The notes beneath the pieces are model-generated. The model saw only the letters and a program-made list of their open reading frames with translations, was not told the DNA's origin and made no database searches. From Tunicatimonas sp964551335 (GTDB lineage: Bacteria; Bacteroidota; Bacteroidia; Cytophagales; Cyclobacteriaceae), in NCBI GenBank assembly GCA_964551335.1, contig CAZKCO010000036.1:6373-70372 (forward strand): a stretch of 64,000 bases of DNA. The letters run 5' to 3'. Made by a program: the position numbers and the translations under genes. This document shows positions 54,211-62,998 of the stretch, in pieces (the stretch's first letter is position 1; each line of letters opens with the position of its first letter).

Positions 54211-54765
54211 ATGCAGACGATTAGCAGTAGTATGTTGGTGCCTTCCCGCTTAGTTTTTTTAATGTGGGGGATATTTTTTTTGGATCAGCTGTATCCAATA
54301 GACTTAGCGATGTTTGGTATCTTGCCTCGCACTATTCGGGGCTTGATAGGGATTGTAACAGCGCCTTTACTACACGGAACGGTAGCTCATTTGGTTTCTA
54401 ATACCATGCCGGTACTAATTCTTGGTACCGTTCTATATATGTTTTATCGTCGGGTAGCCAATCAGGTATTTTTGCAATGCTATTTTTTTACGGGCATTTT
54501 GGTTTGGTTACTGGCCCGCACTTCCATTCATATTGGAGCCAGCGGGTTGATCTATGGTCTCGCTTTCTTTTTAATCTTTTTCGGATTATTTCAGCGCGAT
54601 TTTAAATCCTTGTTGATTTCCATTATCATGTTAATTGCCTACGGTGGTATTTTTTACGGAGTACTGCCTACCCAAAGCTACGTCTCTTGGGAATCACATC
54701 TTTTGGGTGGAGTGGTTGGCTTTTTTAACGCTCTCAACAGTGGAAATCGAAGGCTTCCAGTCTGA
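54211..54765 (+). CDS. Rhomboid family intramembrane serine protease
   Basis: 184 residues with about six membrane segments. The catalytic Ser111 is in GASG (109-112) and His163 in ESHLLGG; His60 and Asn64 in HLVSN form the oxyanion site. Rhomboids cut membrane proteins inside the bilayer. A TTG at 54208 just precedes the ATG used here. Converges on recN. Confidence 0.9.
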   Translation: MQTISSSMLVPSRLVFLMWGIFFLDQLYPIDLAMFGILPRTIRGLIGIVTAPLLHGTVAHLVSNTMPVLILGTVLYMFYRRVANQVFLQCYFFTGILVWLLARTSIHIGASGLIYGLAFFLIFFGLFQRDFKSLLISIIMLIAYGGIFYGVLPTQSYVSWESHLLGGVVGFFNALNSGNRRLPV

Positions 54766-54836
54766 CTATTGAGGAATAGTGGTTGAATAGTGATGTAATA
54801 GCCGCGATACAAACTCGGTGGTAGAACACCGCAAAA

Positions 54837-56489
54837 TCAAATTGACAGTAATTCTTTAGCATTTTCGTAGGCGATGGAAGATGGGTTATCACCTCCAATC
54901 ATTTTTGCTATCTCCCGAACACGCTCTTCGCCCGACAATCGGCGGATGTTACTCACTACTTTTTCCGAGCTATTATCCTTGTAAACAAAATAGTGGGCAT
55001 CGCCTTTCGCTGCTACCTGCGGTAAATGGCTGATGGCGATTACCTGATGTTTTTTGGCCATCTCTTTCATCATGTTTACCATTTTTATCGCAATTTCTCC
55101 CGATACCCCGGTATCTATTTCATCAAAGATAATAGTGGGTAGCGAAGTTTTACCCGCCAGAATATATTTGATACAGAACATTAAGCGTGAAAATTCGCCT
55201 CCAGAGGCTACTCCTTTCAATTCTTGGGGGGCAATACCTTTATTGGCACTAAATAGAATTGAAATTTCATCTACTCCCGATTCTTCGGGATCAATAGGTT
55301 TGCGTTCAATTTCAATTGCAGCATTCGGTATCCCCAAATTCTTTAGTAAGCGGCTGAGTTCGGTGGCAAAAGGAGAAAAGGCTGCTTCGCGAGAAGAAGT
55401 CAGCTTCGTTGCTTTTTCCATCATTTCCTGAAAAGCAACTTCTTTCACTTTCAACAGCCGCTTCAAATCATCATCCAGATTGGTAACCTGGGCAACTTTT
55501 TCTTCCAGTTCCTGCTGCAAAGCAAGTAAACCTTCAACTGAGTCTACATGATGTTTCTGCTGTAACTTGTAGAGTAAATCCAGCCGGTCGCGGGTAGCTT
55601 CTACTTTTTCAAAGTCAAACTCTACTGATAAGGCTTCGTTTTCGACTTCACTTCCAACATCCCGCAATTCAATCAGGCAGCTTTCTATTCGCTGATAAAT
55701 AGATTCATAGGTAGGGGAGTACTTAGTAATTTTTAGAATAGCCTGTTTGGTTTGGGCTAACAGTTGGTCAATAGAAACCTCTTCACCTCCTAGCAATGTC
55801 TGAATCAATTGTAATTGCTCCTGAATATTCCCTGCGTTCTCCATCACCTGTAAGGTTTCTTCCAAGTTTTTCTGTTCACCTGGTTGCAAAGAAGCCTGGT
55901 GTAATTCTTCCAGCAAAAACCGGTTGTAATCGTCATCCCGACGTAGTTGGATGGCCTCCGAAGCAGTACGCTCGTACTCCAGCTTGGCGCGCTGGTACTG
56001 CTGGAAGCTTTTTAAGTACATCTTTTGCTGCTCGTAATTTGCAGCATAAAGATCAATCACTTCCCGCTGATAGGTGTTTTCGCTAAGCAAGAGTGTATCA
56101 TGCTGGCTATGAATGTCAACCAGTAGATGACCAATACCTCTTAGTGTTTCAAGGCGAACGGGGGTATCATTTACGAAAGCACGTGACTTACCACTGGGAG
56201 CAATTTCTCGACGAAGGATACAGACTGGATCATAATCTAACTCTTCCTGATCGAAGATAGATTCGAGTCGAAATTTATTGATAGTAAAGGTTCCTTCAAT
56301 TACGCATTTTTTGTCTTCGTAATAGAGCGACCGTTTGTCGGCCCGGTTACCCAAAAGCAAGCCAATCGCTCCTAGCATAATCGATTTACCGGCGCCAGTT
56401 TCACCAGTGATCATGTTAAGCTTTTCAGAAGGCCTCATTTCCAGCTTCTGAAGTAATGCGTAATTTTTTATGGTCAGGCTCTGCAGCAT
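54837..56489 (-). CDS. recN: DNA repair protein RecN
   Basis: 550 residues, an SMC-like ATPase for double-strand break repair. Walker A GETGAGKS is at residues 29-36, a long coiled coil spans about 150-370, and the signature and Walker B (GGEFSRL, TIIFDEIDTGVSG) are in the C-terminal part. I start at the ATG at 56489 (MLQSLTIKNYALLQ); twelve codons upstream in the open frame lack family support. 219 gene-free bases separate it from the porD-like gene upstream. Confidence 0.97.
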   Translation of the reverse strand: MLQSLTIKNYALLQKLEMRPSEKLNMITGETGAGKSIMLGAIGLLLGNRADKRSLYYEDKKCVIEGTFTINKFRLESIFDQEELDYDPVCILRREIAPSGKSRAFVNDTPVRLETLRGIGHLLVDIHSQHDTLLLSENTYQREVIDLYAANYEQQKMYLKSFQQYQRAKLEYERTASEAIQLRRDDDYNRFLLEELHQASLQPGEQKNLEETLQVMENAGNIQEQLQLIQTLLGGEEVSIDQLLAQTKQAILKITKYSPTYESIYQRIESCLIELRDVGSEVENEALSVEFDFEKVEATRDRLDLLYKLQQKHHVDSVEGLLALQQELEEKVAQVTNLDDDLKRLLKVKEVAFQEMMEKATKLTSSREAAFSPFATELSRLLKNLGIPNAAIEIERKPIDPEESGVDEISILFSANKGIAPQELKGVASGGEFSRLMFCIKYILAGKTSLPTIIFDEIDTGVSGEIAIKMVNMMKEMAKKHQVIAISHLPQVAAKGDAHYFVYKDNSSEKVVSNIRRLSGEERVREIAKMIGGDNPSSIAYENAKELLSI

Positions 56490-56708
56490 ACTCTCGTTTT
56501 TTGAAGCTATCCGGAGGATAGTCACGTTCAGCTTGGCAAAATGGGGTACAGGTACAACAGTAATTCCGAATGCATAGTTTGAGTTAGCATCCGGTTATTT
56601 AGCTCACCTTCTGGCAGTCAGTATTTACCAAGAGTATACAAAATTAAAGAATAAAATTCTTAATGGAAGTATATTCAGTGTGAAATTTTTGTGAAGCTAG
56701 CTTGACGG

Positions 56709-57602
56709 TTATTGAATAATCGCTTGATATTTGTCAGTCTGAGAAGGGTTGATGGCTACTAAGGAGTTATAAGCTGAGCGGCGTATTGAGGGATCTCCTT
56801 GAGTAAAAACACTAACCAATTCATCGTTTTTGGCATCAAAAAAGGAAATAATAGCAATAGCCTGCGGAAATAGCTTGCTTACTTCTTCCATGCCCTGAAT
56901 GGCTTCCAGAATATTCTCTCGGCCTTTATCTTCTTCCTCAAGAAACAAATCCAACCCTTGACGATGGTAATTATAAAGCCCCTCCCTAATAGGAATCATC
57001 TGAGGATTGATCATATTTTCGACCAGCCAGTACCGGTTACGCTGATTGCCCCCGAACTGATCCCAGCCAAGACCTTGTTGCTGAGCATTCACAGTAATTT
57101 GCTGAGCAATTTCGAAATAAGGCTGACCACCTAGCTCGCTGAAAGAATCGTAATCCAAGCCAATAATGATATAAGCATAGAAAGCCAGTAAACTACTGAT
57201 GTTATCAGTAAAGTTATTGACATTAAAGTTTAGTGGCTGATCCTCAACGTAACGAAAATTCCAATCCCGATCAGCAAAGTTTAACAGTAAAGTCTCGTAG
57301 CTAGTACCAAAAACAGGACGAGAAGACTGAATCTGAACCGTAGCTTCAAAGTCATTAACTGAGGGCATTACGTCAATAGTGATAATAAAATTGCAATTTA
57401 TCCGCTCTTCCGGGGCATAGGTGTCGTTAGTCCATTTCCGGTTATTGAGGAATTGGGAAAAGGAGGTTTCCATATCCTCGAAAATACGGGTTTCGGTAGT
57501 CTGTACATTTTGGTAATTTACCTGTACCGTTGCATTAAGCTCCTGAGAAATTCCCCGTACTGAAATACTAAGCAAAGTGAGAATCAGAACAATATTACGC
57601 AT
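56709..57602 (-). CDS. porD: PorD-like (DUF4835) type IX secretion protein
   Basis: 297 residues with a signal peptide ending SVRGISQ. ELNATVQVNYQNVQTTETRIFEDME, in short ELNATVQVNYQNVQ, and GLDYDSFSELGGQPYFEIAQ are the marks of the DUF4835 family, called PorD in type IX secretion. The start ATG overlaps the coaBC stop by eight bases (57595-57602), so the two are coupled. Its exact part in secretion is not settled. Confidence 0.85.
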   Translation of the reverse strand: MRNIVLILTLLSISVRGISQELNATVQVNYQNVQTTETRIFEDMETSFSQFLNNRKWTNDTYAPEERINCNFIITIDVMPSVNDFEATVQIQSSRPVFGTSYETLLLNFADRDWNFRYVEDQPLNFNVNNFTDNISSLLAFYAYIIIGLDYDSFSELGGQPYFEIAQQITVNAQQQGLGWDQFGGNQRNRYWLVENMINPQMIPIREGLYNYHRQGLDLFLEEEDKGRENILEAIQGMEEVSKLFPQAIAIISFFDAKNDELVSVFTQGDPSIRRSAYNSLVAINPSQTDKYQAIIQ

Positions 57603-58803
57603 TATAGGCTTCAATAAAATTCCAAATATCTTTAGCAACCTGTTTCTTATCTTTTAGAGAAAAACTTTTCGGATTTTTATCCCTCCGACTTAAAATGGTA
57701 ATTCGGTTGGTATCATAACCAAAACCTGCTCCCGGATCTTTCAACGAGTTTAGCACCACAATATCCAGATTCTTTTTTTCTAACTTAACGTAAGCCTGTT
57801 CTAGTTCATTATGTGTTTCCAAAGCAAATCCAACTAGTATCTGATCGGGGCGTTTTTTCTTACCTAATGTTTGGGCAATATCTGGAGTTTTGGCTAACGC
57901 TAATGTAAGTTTATTTGTCTTCTTTTTTATTTTATGGTCGTGCTTTTCAGTGGGGGCATAGTCCGCTACAGCAGCGGCAAAAACAACAATGTCGGCTTGG
58001 TTGAATGAAATCTGGGTAGCATCCAGCATTTGCTGTGCTGTGGTTACTGAATGTAGTTCTATCTGGGTATGGTCAATACTTAGCGATGTTGGTCCACTTA
58101 CCAATATTACCTTAGCCCCTCGGTCTGCCGCTTCAGAAGCTATAGCATATCCCATTTTTCCCGAAGAAGCGTTAGTTAGGTAGCGGACAGGGTCGATGGG
58201 TTCCTGCGTAGGTCCGGCAGTAATTAATACCTGCTTGCCTTTAAGCGGAAATGTCTGATGAAAGTAATCTGCTAAGGTATTTACGATATGTTCTGGTTCA
58301 GCTAATCGCCCAACACCGGAAAGCCCGCTAGCCAACTCACCGTCCTCGGCATCAAGAACATAGTTGCCTGCTGCTTTCAAGGTTTCGATATTTTTTTGTA
58401 CCGATGGGTGCTGGTACATATCTAAGTCCATTGCAGGAGCCACCCACACTGGACAACGAGCAGATAAATATACCGCAGTTAATAAATCGTTGCAGTGCCC
58501 ATTGGCAAATTTAGAAAGAGTGTGAGCACTTGCCGGGGCTACAAGAATTGCATCAGCCCAAAGTCCAAGATCCACGTGATTATTCCACTGACCGATAGAT
58601 AGGTCAGACGAAAACTCCGTAAGAACTGGCCGTTTAGAAAGAGTTGCAAGCGTTAAAGGGGTAATAAAGTCTTGTGCGGCACGAGTCATGATTACCTGTA
58701 CCTCTGCTCCCTCCTTTACTAGTAATCGAACGAGAAAAGCAGCCTTATAGGCTGCTATACTTCCACAAACTCCGAGGATTATTTTTTTATTGCGGATAGG
58801 CAA
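57595..58803 (-). CDS. coaBC: Bifunctional phosphopantothenoylcysteine synthetase/decarboxylase
   Basis: 402 residues. Two steps of coenzyme A synthesis: the N-terminal flavoprotein CoaC (GVCGSIAAYKAAFLVR at the start, the active-site His in NNHVDLGLWAD, and PAMDLDMYQHP) and the C-terminal CoaB (ITAGPTQEPIDPVRYLTN, then ASSGKMGYAIA). Nine bases after rpoZ. Confidence 0.97.
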   Translation of the reverse strand: MPIRNKKIILGVCGSIAAYKAAFLVRLLVKEGAEVQVIMTRAAQDFITPLTLATLSKRPVLTEFSSDLSIGQWNNHVDLGLWADAILVAPASAHTLSKFANGHCNDLLTAVYLSARCPVWVAPAMDLDMYQHPSVQKNIETLKAAGNYVLDAEDGELASGLSGVGRLAEPEHIVNTLADYFHQTFPLKGKQVLITAGPTQEPIDPVRYLTNASSGKMGYAIASEAADRGAKVILVSGPTSLSIDHTQIELHSVTTAQQMLDATQISFNQADIVVFAAAVADYAPTEKHDHKIKKKTNKLTLALAKTPDIAQTLGKKKRPDQILVGFALETHNELEQAYVKLEKKNLDIVVLNSLKDPGAGFGYDTNRITILSRRDKNPKSFSLKDKKQVAKDIWNFIEAYNA

Positions 58804-58811
58804 TGTGGCAA

Positions 58812-59135
58812 TTAATCGTCAATATCTTCAACCCGACGATGCATGATTTCGTCATTCAGAAACTCATCCGTGGCTAAAATAGTAGGCTTAGGCATCCGCT
58901 CGTAAAACTTGGAAATCTCAATCTGCTCACGGTTCTCGAAAACCTCTTCCAGATTATCAACAGTAGTAGCAAACTCAGCCAGTTTACCGTTGAGCTCCTC
59001 CTTAAGGGTCACTGAGATCTGGCGCGCCCTTTTTGATATGATCACTACTGATTCGTAAAGGTTACCAGTAGGGGCAGCAATTTTATCAGTATCGTGAGTA
59101 ACGATGGAAGAATTAACGTTGGGTTTCTTGATCAT
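58812..59135 (-). CDS. rpoZ: DNA-directed RNA polymerase omega subunit (Bacteroidota form)
   Basis: 107 residues. The core LYESVVIISKRARQISVTLK (about residues 26-45) is the Rpb6/omega signature. Omega helps fold and hold beta-prime. It sits between bamD and coaBC, the usual Bacteroidota place. Confidence 0.88.
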   Translation of the reverse strand: MIKKPNVNSSIVTHDTDKIAAPTGNLYESVVIISKRARQISVTLKEELNGKLAEFATTVDNLEEVFENREQIEISKFYERMPKPTILATDEFLNDEIMHRRVEDIDD

Positions 59136-59146
59136 ATTAATCTAAC

Positions 59147-59956
59147 TTAAATATTAGTGTTATTCTTTTTTACCTTGGTCAAACAGGTTTCATAGATATT
59201 TTCGGCTCTAGCAACGAATTTGCTCTGAGGATATTTATCAATAAAACTTTGGTAATATTCAATGGTCGTGTAGTACCGTTCTCTTTGTTTAGAAACAATA
59301 CTTTGTTCAGAAAGCTGAAATTGGGAAGCTAATTTCCAGAAACTGGCTTCTTCATTTAGGTCCGAATCCGGATAGTCTTTCTGAAAGTTGTTCAAGGCAA
59401 TGATTGCTGCCTTGTGACGCTCTAAGTGAAAATATTGGATAGCGTTTTTAAATGCTTTTTGTTCCAGTTTTTCCTGGAGCTCGTCTAGAATAGCCTCAGC
59501 CCGATCTTTATAATCACTGTATGGATACCGATTGATAAATCGCTGCATGGCATCAATGGCTTCCTTGGTACTACTTTGCTCTAAGCTAGGATTCGGAGAT
59601 TCTAGGTACAGGGAATATGCGTGCATAAACATGGCCTCCTGAGCCTTTTCACTTCTCGAGTAGGTTTCGTAGAACTCTTTAAAGTAGTGGGCACTGAGAA
59701 TGTACTTGCGTTCGTAGTAGTGGGCGTAGGCGTAGTAAAACTGGGCTTCTTCGGCTTTTTGAGTACCACGAATGATTGGAAGTACATTTTCCAGAAGAAC
59801 AGTTGCCCGGTAATAATCTTTGGCTTCATAATACTTAAGCGCTGCTTCGTACTGCTCTTCCCAACTGCCTTTTTTGAGCAAATCGCGGTATTCACTACAT
59901 CCAGACCATAAAAGGGTACTGGTAGCGACAAATAAAATGAAAAGAAACTGTTTCAA
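59147..59956 (-). CDS. bamD: Outer-membrane protein assembly factor BamD
   Basis: 269 residues from the TTG at 59956, giving the lipoprotein signal MKQFLFILFVATSTLLWSGC. TPR-like repeats follow (AQFYYAYAHYYERKYILSAH, FINRYPYSDYKDRAEAILDE), the BamD pattern; it works with BamA to insert outer-membrane proteins. An earlier TTG at 59980 lies inside the probable -7 promoter element, so it cannot be the start. No ATG is available. Confidence 0.9.
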   Translation of the reverse strand: MKQFLFILFVATSTLLWSGCSEYRDLLKKGSWEEQYEAALKYYEAKDYYRATVLLENVLPIIRGTQKAEEAQFYYAYAHYYERKYILSAHYFKEFYETYSRSEKAQEAMFMHAYSLYLESPNPSLEQSSTKEAIDAMQRFINRYPYSDYKDRAEAILDELQEKLEQKAFKNAIQYFHLERHKAAIIALNNFQKDYPDSDLNEEASFWKLASQFQLSEQSIVSKQRERYYTTIEYYQSFIDKYPQSKFVARAENIYETCLTKVKKNNTNI

Positions 59957-59977
59957 ACGGGCGGAATTTAACAACTG

Positions 59978-60008
59978 CAAAGATAGAATTTGATTGCACT
60001 AATTGCAA
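59978..60008 (-). promoter_or_regulatory. Promoter of the bamD-rpoZ-coaBC-porD unit
   Basis: On the minus strand TTG (60008-60006), 20 bases, then TATCTTTG (59985-59978), followed by CAG. A good Bacteroidota promoter, ending 21 bases before the chosen bamD start. Confidence 0.65.
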
Positions 60009-60075
60009 CCAAGTTGTAAACCAACTAGTTCCGGAAAAAATATCCGCTAAGAGAGAAACGCAGAAAGGAAACGAG

Positions 60076-60780
60076 TTATTTTCTAACTACAAACTTTTTG
60101 GTGGTGACTCCGGTGCCGTTTAATTGAAGAGTATAAAAGTAGATGCCGTTTGTGAAGTCATCAATTGGCAATTTCAGACTAGACTCAGAGCGGTCTAAAG
60201 TGAGTTCCATAACCTGATCCCCCAAAATATTGTGAATACTTATGGTAGCATCGCCAGCTTGGTTGGTTAAAGAATAATCTATAGATGCAACTGAAGAAAC
60301 CGGGTTAGGATACACTTTGCTGATTTGAAGCAGCTCATTACCAAATAAAAGTCCACTGGGAAAGTTATTAGCTATATGATAGGTAAAGCGCTCAGTGAGC
60401 TGGCGGTTAGGAAATTCAATATCATAGAAAGTTACTGATAATTCACGGGTAATTTCATCGTAACCGGCGTTAAATTCAACCCGAACATCTTCCAAAGTCT
60501 CACCAGGATTTAAAGTGGTAATCTCGAGTGCTTCAAAATTAGCGAAACACTCCCCACCAATACAGATTGAAGAAAGTTGCTCTGCCCGATGATAAGGATC
60601 ATTTACTTTTACTCCCAGTCGGACAGGACGATCACTTGAGTTCCTAATGTTTAAGTCAGTTTTTACCAGTTGGCCAGTGGATACCGAAGACTCGAATACA
60701 GGATTAACTAGCTCTAAGCTCTGGCCAAAAGCAGTAAATGAGAGGAAGAAAAATGTAAGTAACAGTAAAAATAATCTCAT
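60076..60780 (-). CDS. Secreted protein with a type A T9SS sorting domain
   Basis: 234 residues: signal peptide (ending SFTAFGQ), a beta-sandwich-like middle (about 22-150) and a C-terminal sorting tail starting KVYPNPVSSVASIDYSL near residue 155 and ending TTKKFVVRK. That tail directs export through the type IX system. The middle region has no recognised family. I start at the ATG at 60780. Confidence 0.85.
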   Translation of the reverse strand: MRLFLLLLTFFFLSFTAFGQSLELVNPVFESSVSTGQLVKTDLNIRNSSDRPVRLGVKVNDPYHRAEQLSSICIGGECFANFEALEITTLNPGETLEDVRVEFNAGYDEITRELSVTFYDIEFPNRQLTERFTYHIANNFPSGLLFGNELLQISKVYPNPVSSVASIDYSLTNQAGDATISIHNILGDQVMELTLDRSESSLKLPIDDFTNGIYFYTLQLNGTGVTTKKFVVRK

Positions 60781-61102
60781 CAAACGCAGTTAATCTCGCA
60801 ATATTTTATAAAAGTAACAGATTTTTTTGTTCTGAAACAACTAAAATAATAGCTTTTGTTACACCTAGGCCGAAAAAATAAAAACCAAGCATACTACTTA
60901 TTTCTACCTGGAAATAACCTGCAATTAATTATTGGAAGTTGAATTGCTGGTTTTTAGTTTTGGATATGCTAAAAAAGGATGTTCTTTTACGAAAAAGTTA
61001 CTTTGGTTCACTGGTAATTCTGTCTACACTCCAAATCCAATACAATAAGTCGATTTATCCCACTTGTCCTGAGAACAGGTTTTTCACCTTAAATAATCCA
61101 CT
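60781..61102 (+). other. Gene-free divergent region of 322 bases
   Basis: AT-rich, no open frame. Towards the right, TTG at 60932-60934, 20 bases, then TAGTTTTG (60955-60962) could be a promoter for the isomerase gene. Towards the left, TACTTTTA on the minus strand (60816-60809) with TTG at 60840-60838 could serve the T9SS protein. A small CCTG-AGAA-CAGG hairpin with T-run lies near 61070. Confidence 0.4.
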
Positions 61103-62155
61103 ATGAACTCAATAAAGGGGCCGGGAATTTTTTTAGCTCAGTTTTTGGGAGACGAGCCGCCATTTAATTCTATACAGGCTATCGGAGAATGGGCAGCAAA
61201 GCTTGGTTATAAGGGAATACAAGTGCCAACCTGGGATAACCGGGCCATAGATCTGGGTTTAGCTGCTACGTCGAAGAGTTATTGCGAGGATTATCAAGCA
61301 TGTTTACAACAATCTGGATTGGAAGTAATTGAATTAGCTTCTTATCTACAGGGACAGGTAATGGCGATGCATACGGCTTACGAACGTTTGTTTCAACCCT
61401 TTTTTCCGGTAGGACTGAATGACCGGGAAAGAGTGGAGTGGGCCAATAATGCACTTCGGCAAAGCATAGATGCTTCTGTTAATATGGGAACCCCTAATAT
61501 TTCGGTGCTCTCGGGTGGTTTGGCTTGGCCCTACATCTACCCTTGGCCGCAGCGGTCCGAAGGGTTGGTTGAGGAGGCTTTTGCCGAACTGGTGAAAAGA
61601 TGGTTGCCTCTATTAGACTATGCTCACGATCACGGTATTTCATTTGGCTTTGAGTTACACCCTGGATCTGACTTATACGATGGCGAGACATTCACTCGAT
61701 TTTTAGAACTAACCGACGAGCATCCGGCGGCCGGGATTACCTACGATGCTAGTCACTTTCTGCTGCAACAGTTAGATTATCTTGATTTTATTTCCATTTT
61801 CTCAGACCGAATCAAGGCTTTCCACGTGAAAGATGCTGAATTTAATCCTAGCGGGATGCAGGGCGTGTACGGGGGGTATCAATCGTGGAAGAAACGAGCC
61901 GGGAGGTTTCGTTCATTGGGAGATGGGCAGGTGGATTTCAAGCGGGTATTCTCCTTACTCACCGAACTTGGCTACCCAGGCTGGGCCATTTTGGAGTGGG
62001 AGTGCTGTATTAAGAGCCCCGAACAGGGCGCCCGGGAAGGAGCAACTTTCATTAGCCAACACTTAATAGAAGCTACCGAACAGTCCTTCGATGACTTCGC
62101 GAAGAGCTCTACTGATAAACAGATGAACCGAGAAATATTAGGTTTAGAGCGATAA
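61103..62155 (+). CDS. Sugar phosphate isomerase/epimerase (xylose-isomerase-like TIM barrel)
   Basis: 350 residues. AP-endonuclease-2-type barrel: LGYKGIQVPTWD near residues 34-45, GFELHPGSDLYDG near 182-194 with the metal-binding Glu, TYDASHFLLQQ near 213-223, AFHVKDAEFN near 240-249, and AILEWECC near the end. Such enzymes isomerise or epimerise keto sugars or their phosphates. It lies 15 bases before the split transketolase, so the three likely act together. The substrate is unknown. Confidence 0.88.
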   Translation: MNSIKGPGIFLAQFLGDEPPFNSIQAIGEWAAKLGYKGIQVPTWDNRAIDLGLAATSKSYCEDYQACLQQSGLEVIELASYLQGQVMAMHTAYERLFQPFFPVGLNDRERVEWANNALRQSIDASVNMGTPNISVLSGGLAWPYIYPWPQRSEGLVEEAFAELVKRWLPLLDYAHDHGISFGFELHPGSDLYDGETFTRFLELTDEHPAAGITYDASHFLLQQLDYLDFISIFSDRIKAFHVKDAEFNPSGMQGVYGGYQSWKKRAGRFRSLGDGQVDFKRVFSLLTELGYPGWAILEWECCIKSPEQGAREGATFISQHLIEATEQSFDDFAKSSTDKQMNREILGLER

Positions 62156-62170
62156 ACAGCAACTAAACAT

Positions 62171-62998
62171 ATGTTAGAAACTGAAAGAATAAATCAACTT
62201 AAAGCGAAAGCCACTGAGATAAGGAAGGAGATCGTCACGATGGTGCATCGCGCAAACTCTGGCCACGTGGGTGGAAGCCTGGGAGCCACCGATTTGCTGG
62301 TCGCTCTTTATTATCATGTGATGAACCACCGTCCAGAGCAGCCCGATTGGGAGGATAGAGATCGGTTTATACTTTCCAAGGGGCATTGCACCCCGGTTAT
62401 CTACGCTATTCTGGCCGATTGTGGCTATTTTCCCCAAGAAGATCTTAAAACGTTTAGACAACCGGGCTCTCATTTGCAGGGGCATCCGTACCAACCTAAA
62501 ACCCCGGGTATAGAGGCCAGTACCGGAACCCTTGGACTGGGCATCTCTACTGGTTTAGGGATGGCGCTGGGGGCTAAGCTGCGTAATCAGAGTCAGTATT
62601 ACTACATACTTTGTGGTGATGGCGAAATTCAGGAAGGACAAGCCTGGGAAGCGGCTATGTTTGCCAATAAGTACAAATTAGACAACGTCATCGCTTTCGT
62701 TGACCGTAATTACTTGCAGACTGACGGTAATTCCGAAGATATTATGCCTTTAGATCCACTGGCTCCCAAGTGGGCAAGCTTCGGCTGGAAGGTCTTTACC
62801 ATTGACGGACACGATTATAACGAAATTATTGACACTATAAATGAGGCAAAAAAAGAAGCACAACCGGTAATGATCATTGCCAATACCATCAAAGGGAAAG
62901 GAGTGTCGTTTATGGAGAATGAAGTGAGTTGGCACGGAACTCCTCCCGATCAGGAAGCTTACGAAAACGCAATAAAGGAATTAAGCAATGGAGTATAA
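62171..62998 (+). CDS. Transketolase, N-terminal (TPP-binding) subunit
   Basis: 275 residues. The N half of transketolase as a separate chain. HRANSGHVGGSLGATDLLVA near residues 26-45 and the TPP motif GDGEIQEGQAWEAAMFANK through FVDRN near 156-186 (shown in part). It moves a two-carbon ketol unit together with the next gene product. The frames overlap by 11 bases, so the halves are coupled. Confidence 0.95.
   Translation: MLETERINQLKAKATEIRKEIVTMVHRANSGHVGGSLGATDLLVALYYHVMNHRPEQPDWEDRDRFILSKGHCTPVIYAILADCGYFPQEDLKTFRQPGSHLQGHPYQPKTPGIEASTGTLGLGISTGLGMALGAKLRNQSQYYYILCGDGEIQEGQAWEAAMFANKYKLDNVIAFVDRNYLQTDGNSEDIMPLDPLAPKWASFGWKVFTIDGHDYNEIIDTINEAKKEAQPVMIIANTIKGKGVSFMENEVSWHGTPPDQEAYENAIKELSNGV

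Noticed and set aside
54816..54831. Bidirectional terminator between the rhomboid gene and recN
   Set aside because: Only five base pairs (CGGTG with CACCG) and no T-run on either strand.
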